Positions 8,096 to 15,819 of a DNA stretch of 49,714 nt are shown here, one piece after another. The notes beneath the pieces were generated by a model. That model made no database searches. It was not told the DNA's origin and saw only the letters and a program-made list of their open reading frames with translations. Both the position numbers and the translations under genes were made by a program. The DNA lies in assembly GCA_900543305.1 (NCBI GenBank), contig UQQZ01000010.1, forward strand, positions 1 through 49,714, written 5' to 3'. Every line of letters begins with the position of its first letter. The first letter of the stretch is position 1. The stretch is from an uncultured Oscillospiraceae bacterium. GTDB taxonomy: Bacteria > Bacillota > Clostridia > Oscillospirales > Acutalibacteraceae.

Positions 8096-9595
8096 ATGAT
8101 GGTGGGAAAGTACATATTGTCCATAGACCAGGGAACGACCAGTTCCCGGGCGGTGTTATTTGATCCCTTTGGCGGGATTGCAGGGATGGGCCAGCGGGAA
8201 TTTCCTCAGATTTATCCCCAGCCCGGCTATGTGGAACATGACCCCGTTCAGATTTTGCAAACTACCCTCTATGCCATGCGTCAGGCGGTGGAAGAGGCCG
8301 GAGTCAAGGCGGGAGACATTGCGGCAATCAGCATTACCAACCAGCGTGAAACCACGGTGGCTTGGGATGGAGATACAGGTATTCCGGTCTGTAACGCTAT
8401 TGTGTGGCAATGCCGCCGCACTGCTCCGGAATGCGAGAGACTGCGTGCCAACGGCATGGAGGAGTATATCCGAAACACCACCGGTCTGATTATTGACCCC
8501 TATTTTTCCGGAACCAAAATGAAGTGGATTTTGGAAAACGTGCCTGCTGCCCGGGAGTTGGCTGGAAAAGGAAGGCTTCGATTCGGAACCATTGACACTT
8601 GGCTCGTATATTCCCTCACTGACGGAGCCTCCTATGTCACCGATGTGACCAATGCTTCTCGCACCATGCTGTTCGATATTCGGAAACAGCGCTGGGATGA
8701 AACCATGCTCAAAGAATTGGGAATTCCCCAGAGCGCCTTACCCAGGGTCACAGAGTCGGGAGAAATTGTGGGTATGTGCAGTGCCGATGTGTTGGGGCAG
8801 GAAATCCCCATTGCCGGTATGGCAGGAGATCAGCACGCCGCCTTGTTTGGTCAGTGTTGCTTCCATGAGGGCATGGCGAAGAACACCTATGGAACAGGTT
8901 GCTTTGTATTGATGAACACAGGGGACCGCCCTGTCCCATCGAAAGAAGGGCTTTTGACCACGATTGCTTGGAAGCTCAACGGGCGAACCACTTACGCCCT
9001 GGAAGGAAGCGCTTTCAACGCAGGTTCGGCCATTCAATGGCTGCGGGATGAATTGGAAATCATCCACAGCGCTCAGGAAGCGGACCAGTTGGCAGAAACT
9101 GTGGAAGACACCGGGGGAGCCATTTTTGTTCCGGCCTTTACGGGCTTGGGAGCTCCCTACTGGGATATGTATGCCAGAGGAGCCCTGCTGGGGATCACCC
9201 GTGGAACCACGCGAGCCCATCTTTGCAGAGCGGTTCTGGAAAGCATTGCTCTAGAGAGTTGTGACCTGGTGAAAGCCATGGAACGGGAAAGCGGCGTGGC
9301 AATTTCGGAATTGCGGGCAGACGGAGGCGCCTCCCGCAGTCGTTTCTTGATGCAATATCAAGCGGATATTCTGGGATCTCAGGTGTGCCGTCCCCAGTGT
9401 CTGGAGACAACAGCCTTGGGATCTGCCATGATGGCAGGGCTGACGGTTGGCGTTTGGGACAGCATGGAGGAACTTTCCTCCATTTGGCGGGAAAGTGCGC
9501 TTTTCAATCCCCGCAGTACTCCGGAACAACGAGAAAAAGATTTAGCACGCTGGCATGAAGGGGTCAAGCGCAGTATGGGCTGGGCCAAAGATTAA
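8096..9595 (+). CDS. glpK: Glycerol kinase
   Basis: The enzyme phosphorylates glycerol to glycerol 3-phosphate with ATP. The 499-residue FGGY-family protein has the N-terminal phosphate loop SIDQGTTSSRAVLFD, the substrate region QRETTVAWD, GTIDTWLVYSLT, the central IAGMAGDQHAALFGQ, NTYGTGCF, and the C-terminal ADGGASRSRFLMQYQAD. The length is normal for the family. In Gram-positive GlpK a histidine in a YHFFG-like loop just before the GQxxPIAG motif is phosphorylated by HPr. Here that loop reads SADVLG with Asp231 at the position, so PTS control is probably absent (inference). ATG 8096 follows AGGGGAG by 9 bases. No glpF, glpD or glpO gene is adjacent. A hairpin with a short T-run follows the stop. 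Confidence 0.96.
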   Translation: MMVGKYILSIDQGTTSSRAVLFDPFGGIAGMGQREFPQIYPQPGYVEHDPVQILQTTLYAMRQAVEEAGVKAGDIAAISITNQRETTVAWDGDTGIPVCNAIVWQCRRTAPECERLRANGMEEYIRNTTGLIIDPYFSGTKMKWILENVPAARELAGKGRLRFGTIDTWLVYSLTDGASYVTDVTNASRTMLFDIRKQRWDETMLKELGIPQSALPRVTESGEIVGMCSADVLGQEIPIAGMAGDQHAALFGQCCFHEGMAKNTYGTGCFVLMNTGDRPVPSKEGLLTTIAWKLNGRTTYALEGSAFNAGSAIQWLRDELEIIHSAQEADQLAETVEDTGGAIFVPAFTGLGAPYWDMYARGALLGITRGTTRAHLCRAVLESIALESCDLVKAMERESGVAISELRADGGASRSRFLMQYQADILGSQVCRPQCLETTALGSAMMAGLTVGVWDSMEELSSIWRESALFNPRSTPEQREKDLARWHEGVKRSMGWAKD

Positions 9596-9613
9596 ATGAT
9601 AGATTGGCTGAGG

Positions 9614-9640
9614 AGACACCAGGGCTTATGGTGTCTTTCT
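9614..9640 (+). terminator. Weak terminator after glpK
   Basis: An 8-bp perfect stem AGACACCA / TGGTGTCT with a 7-base loop is followed by TTCT. It lies between glpK and hisH and may only attenuate, since the T-run is poor. Confidence 0.5.
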
Positions 9641-9661
9641 CAGTGCAGGAGAGGTGACACC

Positions 9662-10282
9662 ATGATTTCTATTATTGATTATGGGGCAGGGAATCTCCAA
9701 AGCGTGGAGAAAGCCCTGAGGTATATCGGCTGTGACTGCTGTATTACCCAAGACCCCCAAACTCTGATGTCCTCTGACGGTGCAGTGCTTCCGGGAGTGG
9801 GGTCCTTTGGAGATGCCATGGAGCAATTGCGCGGTCGTGGATTGGAAGGACCTATTGGGGATTTCGTGAAGACCGGAAGGCCCTTCCTGGGCATCTGCCT
9901 GGGGCTTCAGATCTTGTTCGAGTCCAGCGAGGAGTCTCCGGGAGTCCGGGGGCTTTGCCTGTGCAAGGGGAAAATTGTCCGGCTTCCCAAAGAAAGCGGG
10001 CTGAAGATTCCCCACATCGGTTGGAATTCTCTTTCTATCAAAAGAAAGGGAGGTCTGTTTGAGGGGGTAGAGGAGGAACCCTATGTATACTTTGTTCACT
10101 CCTACTACCTGCAAGCTCAGGAGGAGATTGTCACGGCGACGGCGGAATATGGTGCAACCATCCACGCGGCCATTCAAAAAGGAAATTTGATGGCCTGCCA
10201 ATTCCATCCTGAAAAAAGCGGAAAAACAGGGCTCCATCTATTGCGAAACTTTGCAGCCATGATGGATGGAAAGGGGGAATAA
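9662..10282 (+). CDS. hisH: Imidazole glycerol phosphate synthase, glutamine amidotransferase subunit
   Basis: HisH hydrolyses glutamine and channels ammonia to HisF in histidine biosynthesis. The 206-residue class I amidotransferase begins MISIIDYGAGNLQSVEKAL. It has the nucleophile Cys79 in GICLGLQ and the His182/Glu184 pair in FHPEKSG. ATG 9662 is preceded by GGAGAGG. The reading frame is open upstream to 9596, but that extension is not family-like. The stop overlaps the region just before hisF, with only four bases between the two genes, so they are co-translated. No other his genes are present in the window. Confidence 0.95.
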   Translation: MISIIDYGAGNLQSVEKALRYIGCDCCITQDPQTLMSSDGAVLPGVGSFGDAMEQLRGRGLEGPIGDFVKTGRPFLGICLGLQILFESSEESPGVRGLCLCKGKIVRLPKESGLKIPHIGWNSLSIKRKGGLFEGVEEEPYVYFVHSYYLQAQEEIVTATAEYGATIHAAIQKGNLMACQFHPEKSGKTGLHLLRNFAAMMDGKGE

Positions 10283-10286
10283 ACGC

Positions 10287-11054
10287 ATGTATGCCAAACG
10301 AATTATACCCTGTCTGGATCTGAAAAACGGCAGAGTGGTCAAAGGGACTAACTTTGTAGGTCTGCGAGACGCAGGAGACCCTGTGGAAGCCGCCATTGAA
10401 TATGACCGGCAGGGAGCCGATGAATTGGTTCTGCTGGATATCACGGCATCCTCGGACGCTCGGAATATTATGGTGGATATTGTGACCCGAGTGGCAGAAA
10501 GCATCTTTATTCCCTTTACCGTAGGAGGAGGCATTCGGACTGTGGACGATTTTACCAGAATCCTCAGGGCGGGTGCAGATAAGGTGTCCGTCAATTCCGC
10601 TGCCTTGCGGGATCCTGAAATCATTCGGGAAGCAGCATACAAATTTGGCAGCCAGTGCGTGGTAGTGGCCATGGATGCCAAGCGCCGGCCCACAGGGGGA
10701 TGGACCTTGTACCTAAACGGAGGTCGGGTGGACACTGGGCGAGACGCGGTAGAGTGGGCCAAAGAGGTAGAGCGCCTTGGGGCGGGAGAAATCCTGTTGA
10801 CCAGCATGGACTGTGACGGCACCAAAGCGGGATACGATTTGGAATTGACCCGGGCCATTTCGGAGAGTGTTTCCATTCCGGTCATTGCCTCAGGCGGGGC
10901 GGGGACTATGGAACACTTTTACGATGCTTTTACCGTGGGAAAAGCCGATGCCGTCTTGGCAGCTTCCCTGTTCCATTTCCGGGAGATCACCATCCCTGAT
11001 TTAAAGGAATATCTGGCAGGGAAGGGAATTCCTGTTCGCCGTGTAAAGGAATGA
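10287..11054 (+). CDS. hisF: Imidazole glycerol phosphate synthase, cyclase subunit
   Basis: HisF is a (beta/alpha)8 barrel that uses HisH-derived ammonia to convert PRFAR to imidazole glycerol phosphate and AICAR. The 255-residue protein starts MYAKRIIPCLDLKNGRVVKG, with catalytic Asp11, and has FTVGGGIRTVDDF, VSVNSAALRDP, VVVAMDAKRR (second catalytic Asp) and IPVIASGGAGTMEHF. The duplicated phosphate-binding halves typical of the fold are visible. ATG 10287 follows AAAGGGGGAA. It directly follows hisH. The next feature is a tRNA promoter, so the pair ends this operon. Confidence 0.96.
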   Translation: MYAKRIIPCLDLKNGRVVKGTNFVGLRDAGDPVEAAIEYDRQGADELVLLDITASSDARNIMVDIVTRVAESIFIPFTVGGGIRTVDDFTRILRAGADKVSVNSAALRDPEIIREAAYKFGSQCVVVAMDAKRRPTGGWTLYLNGGRVDTGRDAVEWAKEVERLGAGEILLTSMDCDGTKAGYDLELTRAISESVSIPVIASGGAGTMEHFYDAFTVGKADAVLAASLFHFREITIPDLKEYLAGKGIPVRRVKE

Positions 11055-11109
11055 AAAAAGGGCATTTTGCAGGAAAATAAAAAAAATCAAAAAAATCTGG
11101 AAAAAGGTA

Positions 11110-11137
11110 TTGACTTTCCAAGAAAGTTTGCTATAAT
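11110..11137 (+). promoter_or_regulatory. Sigma-A promoter of the tRNA-Gln gene
   Basis: TTGACT at 11110-11115, a 16-base spacer, and TATAAT at 11132-11137. The predicted start is about 11144, at the base of a leader hairpin. Confidence 0.75.
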
Positions 11138-11142
11138 AAATA

Positions 11143-11181
11143 CTGCTGTTCGACGTGAGCGACACGAGATAAGAACGGCAG
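11143..11181 (+). other. Leader hairpin preceding tRNA-Gln
   Basis: A 9-bp stem CTGCTGTTC / GAACGGCAG (one G-U pair) encloses a smaller CGTG / CACG stem-loop. It occupies almost the whole 5' leader between the promoter start point and the mature tRNA 5' end, six bases before the tRNA. Confidence 0.55.
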
Positions 11182-11186
11182 CATAT

Positions 11187-11260
11187 AGCGGTATTGTGTA
11201 AGGGTAGCACAGCAGACTCTGACTCTGTTTGTCTGGGTTCAAATCCTGGTACCGCTGCCA
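11187..11260 (+). tRNA. tRNA-Gln (CTG anticodon)
   Basis: The 74-base gene includes an encoded CCA. The acceptor stem is AGCGGTA / TACCGCT, the anticodon stem GCAGA / TCTGT and the loop CTCTGAC with anticodon CTG. The T-stem is CTGGG / CCTGG with a TTCAAAT loop. The short 3-bp D-stem is usual for tRNA-Gln. Confidence 0.95.
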
Positions 11261-11293
11261 AAAGCCTCGGTTTTACGGATCCGAGGCTTTTTT
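11261..11293 (+). terminator. Terminator after tRNA-Gln
   Basis: A 10-bp stem AAAGCCTCGG / CCGAGGCTTT with a 10-base loop is followed by further T residues. It begins immediately after the tRNA CCA and lies one base before the next tRNA gene, so tRNA-Pro would be read only by read-through or processing. Confidence 0.75.
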
Positions 11294-11294
11294 A

Positions 11295-11371
11295 CGAGGT
11301 GTGGCTCAGTTTGGTAGAGCGCTACGTTCGGGACGTAGAAGTCGCAGGTTCAAATCCTGTCACCTCGACCA
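11295..11371 (+). tRNA. tRNA-Pro (CGG anticodon)
   Basis: The 77-base gene includes CCA. The acceptor stem is CGAGGTG / CACCTCG, the D-stem GCTC / GAGC, and the anticodon stem CTACG / CGTAG with loop TTCGGGA (anticodon CGG). The T-stem is GCAGG / CCTGT with TTCAAAT. Confidence 0.95.
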
Positions 11372-11373
11372 GG

Positions 11374-11415
11374 AATGCCATGAAAGAATCTTCGGGTTTT
11401 TTCATGGCATTTTTT
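11374..11415 (+). terminator. Terminator after tRNA-Pro
   Basis: A 12-bp stem AATGCCATGAAA / TTTCATGGCATT is followed by TTTT. Confidence 0.8.
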
Positions 11416-11490
11416 CTTTGCTGGGAAGCTTAGAAATTATGTAAAGCTAATCTTTTTTCTCGAATTCAAACATTCGTTTGAGGGATTTAG

Positions 11491-11519
11491 TTGCGATTTT
11501 TTCAAAAGAATGGTAGAAT
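11491..11519 (+). promoter_or_regulatory. Sigma-A promoter for rarA
   Basis: TTGCGA at 11491-11496, a 17-base spacer, and TAGAAT at 11514-11519, 39 bases before the rarA start codon. Confidence 0.6.
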
Positions 11520-11558
11520 AATGAAAAATTCGTGTCCTAGGGGAAAGGAGTGGTCACC

Positions 11559-12824
11559 ATGGCAGCCCCTTTGGCAGACCGTGTCCGTCCCACTTCTCTC
11601 GATCAAGTGGTAGGTCAACACCACCTCTTGGACCCGGGACGAGCTCTCAGACAGATCCTCCAATCCGGGGAAATTCCCAATATGGTCTTTTACGGCCCCT
11701 CAGGGGTGGGGAAGACCACTGTGGCTTCCATCATCGCTCAAAACACGCAGCGTCATCTTGTCAAACTAAATGGTACAACGGCCTCCACGGCAGACATCAA
11801 AGAAGCGGTGGCCAGAACCAATACCTTTGAAGGAATCCACGGAGTGCTCCTGTATCTGGACGAAATTCAATATTTTAATAAGAAACAACAACAGACCTTG
11901 TTGGAGTTTATAGAGAACGGCAGCATTACCTTGATTGCTTCCACCACCGAAAATCCATATTTTTACGTCTATAACGCCATTTTGAGTCGAAGCACCGTAT
12001 TTGAATTCAAACCGGTTGAACCGGCAGATATTGAAAAAGCGGTGAATCGGGCGTTTGAATTTCTTTCCCAGGAACAGGGAAGACCCGTCATGCCGGAGGA
12101 GGGTGTGGCCCGTCATATTGCTGCCGCATGCGGAGGGGATGTGCGCAAGGCCATGAACGCTGTGGAGCTATCCACTCTGGCATGTGACAAAGGGGGACCC
12201 GCAGTAGAGGTCACGTTGGAAAGTGCCAAAGAGCTGACTCAGAAAAGTGTCATGCGTTACGATAAAAATGGGGATGAGCACTACGACCTCATGTCTGCCT
12301 TTCAAAAATCCATGCGGGGTTCCGATCCCGATGCAGCCCTTCATTATCTAGGACGGCTGCTGGAAGCGGGAGACCTGCCTTCTGCCTGCAGACGGTTGCT
12401 GGTGTGTGCCTGTGAAGATGTGGGCCTTGCCTGGCCCCAGATCATCCCCATTGTCAAGGCAGCAGTGGATTCGGCGCTGATGGTGGGATTGCCGGAAGCC
12501 AGGATCCCTTTGGCAGACGCCGCTGTTTTGGTAAGTTTGGCGCCCAAGTCCAATTCGGCCCATGTGGCCTTGGATCTGGCTATAGAAGACCTGCGGGCGG
12601 GGAAAGGCGGCAGGATTCCCCGCAACTTGCAGAACAAGCATTTTGACGGGGCAGAAGTGGAGCGAAAAGGTCAGTTCTACCAATACCCCCACGATGCACC
12701 TCATCACTGGCTGCCCCAACAGTATCTTCCGGATTCTCTGCTGGGGGTACAGTATTACGAATACGGGGATAACAAAACGGAACAAAGCTTCCGAGCTTAT
12801 TGGGAGAAAATCAAGCATAAATAA
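11559..12824 (+). CDS. rarA: Replication-associated recombination protein A (AAA+ ATPase)
   Basis: RarA (MgsA) is a clamp-loader-like ATPase that acts at stalled replication forks. The 421-residue protein shows PLADRVRPTSLDQVVGQ at the N-terminus and Walker A GPSGVGKTT (residues 46-54). It continues with LNGTTASTADIK, Walker B LLYLDEIQYF, sensor 1 IASTTENP, arginine-finger region SRSTVFEF and sensor 2 GGDVRKAMNAVE. The C-terminal tetramerisation part is marked by LLEAGDLPSACRRLLVCACEDVGLA and LQNKHFDG. ATG 11559 follows AAGGAG by 8 bases. A GTG nine bases upstream is part of the ribosome site. The gene looks monocistronic with its own promoter. Confidence 0.95.
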   Translation: MAAPLADRVRPTSLDQVVGQHHLLDPGRALRQILQSGEIPNMVFYGPSGVGKTTVASIIAQNTQRHLVKLNGTTASTADIKEAVARTNTFEGIHGVLLYLDEIQYFNKKQQQTLLEFIENGSITLIASTTENPYFYVYNAILSRSTVFEFKPVEPADIEKAVNRAFEFLSQEQGRPVMPEEGVARHIAAACGGDVRKAMNAVELSTLACDKGGPAVEVTLESAKELTQKSVMRYDKNGDEHYDLMSAFQKSMRGSDPDAALHYLGRLLEAGDLPSACRRLLVCACEDVGLAWPQIIPIVKAAVDSALMVGLPEARIPLADAAVLVSLAPKSNSAHVALDLAIEDLRAGKGGRIPRNLQNKHFDGAEVERKGQFYQYPHDAPHHWLPQQYLPDSLLGVQYYEYGDNKTEQSFRAYWEKIKHK

Positions 12825-12834
12825 GCCGGGAAGC

Positions 12835-12856
12835 TTGTATGATGATAGTATCACAA
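12835..12856 (+). promoter_or_regulatory. Imperfect inverted repeat upstream of the rubredoxin fusion gene
   Basis: TTGT and ACAA arms frame an inner TGATA-G-TATCA palindrome. The element lies 64 bases before the GTG start and could be an operator or the upstream part of a promoter region. A regulator cannot be named from sequence alone. Confidence 0.3.
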
Positions 12857-12919
12857 GGGAACCGGGAAGCGGGCGGTGGAAACACATCGCCCGGCAAACA
12901 CGAGAAGGAGGCAACAGCA

Positions 12920-13591
12920 GTGAAACCAATGGTTCTGGGAAACCTTTCCTACGGCATGTACGCCATCGGCGTCAAAGACGCAAATAAGCCCAGTGCCTGC
13001 ATTGTCAACACGGTGATGCAGATCTCCAAGGCGACTCCATCAGACCCACCGCTGGTAGCTGTCAGCGTGGATAAAACCAACTACAGCTGCGAATGTATGG
13101 AAAAGGAAGGGATTTTTACCATTTCCGTCCTATCGGAAGAGACACCCGCAACCGTAATCGGCGCTCTGGGGTTTGTCTCCGGCCGAAATGTGGAGAAGCT
13201 GGAGAACATCCGGCATAAAGTCCTGATTGAAGGGGTACCGGTGATCAAGGAGAATACCTGTTGTTGGTTCTTGTGCCAAGTCAAACAGGTGATGAAAACC
13301 CAAGGACAAAAAATCTTTGTGGCGGAGATCATCGCTGGAAGCGATGAAGCTGTAGGCAAACCTATGACCTATCAGTACTATGTGGAAGAGCTGGGAGGGG
13401 TTTCTCCCAAAAAATCTCCCACCTACCTGCCGCCGAAACTTACCTTTGACAAGAGTAGCGGGGAGAACTTTGTTTGCTCTGTGTGCGGTTATGTGTACAG
13501 GGATCCCAATTTTGGCTTTGAGGAACTTCCCGCCGATTGGACTTGTCCCGTCTGCAAAATGCCTAAGAAGGCTTTTGTCCGGAAAAAATAA
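12920..13591 (+). CDS. Flavin reductase-rubredoxin fusion (high-molecular-weight rubredoxin, Hrb-like)
   Basis: Residues 1 to about 165 form an FMN-binding flavin-reductase-like domain (NTVMQISKATPSDPPLVAVSV, FTISVLSEE, LGFVSGRNVEKL). The C-terminal 40 residues are a rubredoxin domain with CSVCGYVY and CPVCKMPKKAF, giving the four iron-binding cysteines. This order matches Hrb of acetogens, which passes NAD(P)H electrons to flavodiiron proteins that remove O2 or NO. The role here is inferred, and no flavodiiron gene is adjacent. The rubredoxin loop between the cysteine pairs is shorter than in classic rubredoxins but keeps FEELPADW. GTG 12920 has GAAGGAGG eight bases upstream. Longer starts lack a ribosome site. 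The product is 223 residues and cytoplasmic. Confidence 0.85.
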   Translation: MKPMVLGNLSYGMYAIGVKDANKPSACIVNTVMQISKATPSDPPLVAVSVDKTNYSCECMEKEGIFTISVLSEETPATVIGALGFVSGRNVEKLENIRHKVLIEGVPVIKENTCCWFLCQVKQVMKTQGQKIFVAEIIAGSDEAVGKPMTYQYYVEELGGVSPKKSPTYLPPKLTFDKSSGENFVCSVCGYVYRDPNFGFEELPADWTCPVCKMPKKAFVRKK

Positions 13592-13639
13592 GGCCTGTCC
13601 CGTTTGTGTTAGGAGTTGGGCGAATTAGGGCGATAGAAA

Positions 13640-13676
13640 GGGAGATGCTTTTTCAAAGGCGCATCTTCCTTTTTTT
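13640..13676 (+). terminator. Terminator after the rubredoxin fusion gene
   Basis: A 9-bp stem GGGAGATGC / GCATCTTCC with one G-T pair is followed by seven T residues. Confidence 0.8.
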
Positions 13677-13682
13677 CTGGGA

Positions 13683-13711
13683 TTGACAGGGAAAAATACC
13701 GGTGATACAAT
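13683..13711 (+). promoter_or_regulatory. Sigma-A promoter for the GH120-type gene
   Basis: A perfect -35 TTGACA at 13683-13688, a 17-base spacer, and TACAAT at 13706-13711. Confidence 0.75.
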
Positions 13712-13797
13712 CCCAATAAACGTTGTATTTTAGGAAAGTATTCTCCAAAACCGGTGATTTTTATCCACGGAGGAGAACGCAACAAGGAGGAATTGTT

Positions 13798-15819
13798 TTG
13801 AAACTTTATGTGTCGGCCAGTGTGAAACGCAGCGGGGATGGCTCCCAACAGGCCCCTTTTCAGACCATTTCAGAAGCTGCCAAAAAAGCGGTGGCAGGGG
13901 ACGAAGTCATCGTCCTTCCCGGCTATTACCGGGAATGGGTAGATCCGGAGCGAGGTGGAACCAGTGACGACTGCCGGATCACCTATCGCTCCCAGGTGCC
14001 GGGAGGCGCGGTGATCACCGGAGCGGAAGTGGTGAAATCCTGGCAACCCTATGAGGGCAATGTGTGGGTAGCTCGGGTGTCCAATGGCCTATTTGGCAAC
14101 TACAATCCCTACACCACCTTGGTAGAAGGGGACTGGTATGTGCCTTCAAAGCCTTTTCACACCGGTGAGGTGTATCTAAACGGCAAGTCCATGTATGAAA
14201 GTGAGGATCTGGAAGGGGTTCTCCACCCTCAGGTATATAAGGCCTCCTGGGATCCGGAGTTTACGGTGTACCGGTGGTTTACCTGCCAGGACGGTGACGC
14301 CACAGTGCTCTACGCCAATTTCCAAGGGGCTGACCCCAATCAGGAAAACGTAGAGATCAATGTGCGGCGAAATTGCTTCTATCCCCATAAGACTGGCGTC
14401 AACTATATTACAGTGTCCGGCTTTGTCATCCGCCAGGCGGCCACCCAGTGGGCGCCTCCCACGGCGTATCAGGAGGGTATGGTTGGACCCCATTGGGCTA
14501 AGGGATGGATTATTGAGGATTGCGAGATTTCCGACTCCAAATGCTCCGGTATCTCCCTGGGCAAATATCTCCAGCCTCAGAACGACAACAAGTGGCTCCA
14601 TAAAAAATACAAAGATGGCACTCAGACCGAGCGCGAGTGCATCTGTTTGGCCCAGATCGAAGGTTGGACCAAAGAGAACATCGGCTCCCATATTATTCGC
14701 CGTTGCAACATTCACGATTGTGGCCAGACCGGTATTGTCGGTCATTTGGGCGGCGTGTTCTCTCTGATCGAGGACAACCACATTCATCACATCAACAACA
14801 AACAGAATCTGTCCGGCGCGGAGATCGGCGGTATCAAAATGCATGCTGCCATTGACGTGGTCTTCCGTCGGAATCACATTCACCACTGCACCCGGGGCCT
14901 TTGGCTGGATTGGCAAGCCCAAGGAACGCGGGTTACTCAGAATCTGTTCCACGACAACTCCCTTCCCAATTTGACTGAAAACCCGGATCCGGAAGAATTC
15001 CTGGGAATCGGCGAAGATATTTTCGTGGAAGTCTCCCATGGCCCCACCTTGATCGACAACAACATTCTGCTGTCCACTCGTTCCCTGAAGCTGGCTTGTC
15101 AGGGCGTTGCGGTTGTCCATAACCTGGTGGCAGGGTCTCTGGTGTCCATCGGTATCGGTACGGATAACGGAGCTCCCACTTTGCCCTCTCCTCGGTATAC
15201 GCCTTACCATGTGCCTCATCGGACGGAAGTGATGGGATTCATGACATTCCTTCACGGCGATGCACGGTTCTATAACAACATCTTTGTGCAGCAGCCTGTT
15301 CATCCAGCTATGCGGGCCAAGATGGAGGAAGACGACCCCAACATGTGGGATGATTGCAATGTAGATGTAGGCACCTTCCCTTATAATGGGTATCCCACGT
15401 TTGCGGAATGGGAAAAAGAATTTGAGGGGTATTGTGGAATGGGTTCTCCCACCACCAACCGGTATTATATGCATTTGCCTGTGTACGCAGGGGGGAATGT
15501 GTATTTTAACGGGGCGAAACCCTGGGAAAAAGAAGAGAATGCCACGGTAGTGGAAGGGCATGAAGTTCTGCTGACGCTCAAGGAAAGCGACGGACAATAC
15601 AAGCTGGAAACGGACCTGTATCAATTTATGCCCGAGGTAAAAACGCCCTTTATTTCCACCGATTTTTTGGGGGAGGCCTTTGAGCCGGAAGAAAAATTCG
15701 AAAACCCCGACGGCAGCCCCATCCAATTTGATCGGGATTACTTTGGCCGTCATCGGGGCGTTGTGCCCAAGCCCGGACCCTTTGAAAGCGAAACGGAAGT
15801 GCAGGAAACGCTGTTTTGA
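13798..15819 (+). CDS. Right-handed beta-helix glycosidase, GH120 beta-xylosidase-like
   Basis: The 673-residue protein begins LKLYVSASVKRSGDGSQQAP, the usual DUF1565/beta-helix entry. It carries blocks I associate with GH120 XylC: YANFQGADPNQENVEINVRR, GPHWAKGWIIED, GSHIIRRCNIHDCGQTGIVG, GLWLDWQAQGTRV and DIFVEVSHGP. By that alignment from memory, Asp371 is the nucleophile and Glu411 the acid/base residue, releasing xylose from short xylosides. An extra stretch of roughly 17 residues (NLTENPDPEEFLGIG) lies between the catalytic blocks. There is no signal peptide, so it should act on imported oligosaccharides. TTG 13798 follows AAGGAGG by 7 bases. It overlaps trmO by four bases. No xylan transporter is adjacent. 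Confidence 0.8.
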   Translation: MKLYVSASVKRSGDGSQQAPFQTISEAAKKAVAGDEVIVLPGYYREWVDPERGGTSDDCRITYRSQVPGGAVITGAEVVKSWQPYEGNVWVARVSNGLFGNYNPYTTLVEGDWYVPSKPFHTGEVYLNGKSMYESEDLEGVLHPQVYKASWDPEFTVYRWFTCQDGDATVLYANFQGADPNQENVEINVRRNCFYPHKTGVNYITVSGFVIRQAATQWAPPTAYQEGMVGPHWAKGWIIEDCEISDSKCSGISLGKYLQPQNDNKWLHKKYKDGTQTERECICLAQIEGWTKENIGSHIIRRCNIHDCGQTGIVGHLGGVFSLIEDNHIHHINNKQNLSGAEIGGIKMHAAIDVVFRRNHIHHCTRGLWLDWQAQGTRVTQNLFHDNSLPNLTENPDPEEFLGIGEDIFVEVSHGPTLIDNNILLSTRSLKLACQGVAVVHNLVAGSLVSIGIGTDNGAPTLPSPRYTPYHVPHRTEVMGFMTFLHGDARFYNNIFVQQPVHPAMRAKMEEDDPNMWDDCNVDVGTFPYNGYPTFAEWEKEFEGYCGMGSPTTNRYYMHLPVYAGGNVYFNGAKPWEKEENATVVEGHEVLLTLKESDGQYKLETDLYQFMPEVKTPFISTDFLGEAFEPEEKFENPDGSPIQFDRDYFGRHRGVVPKPGPFESETEVQETLF

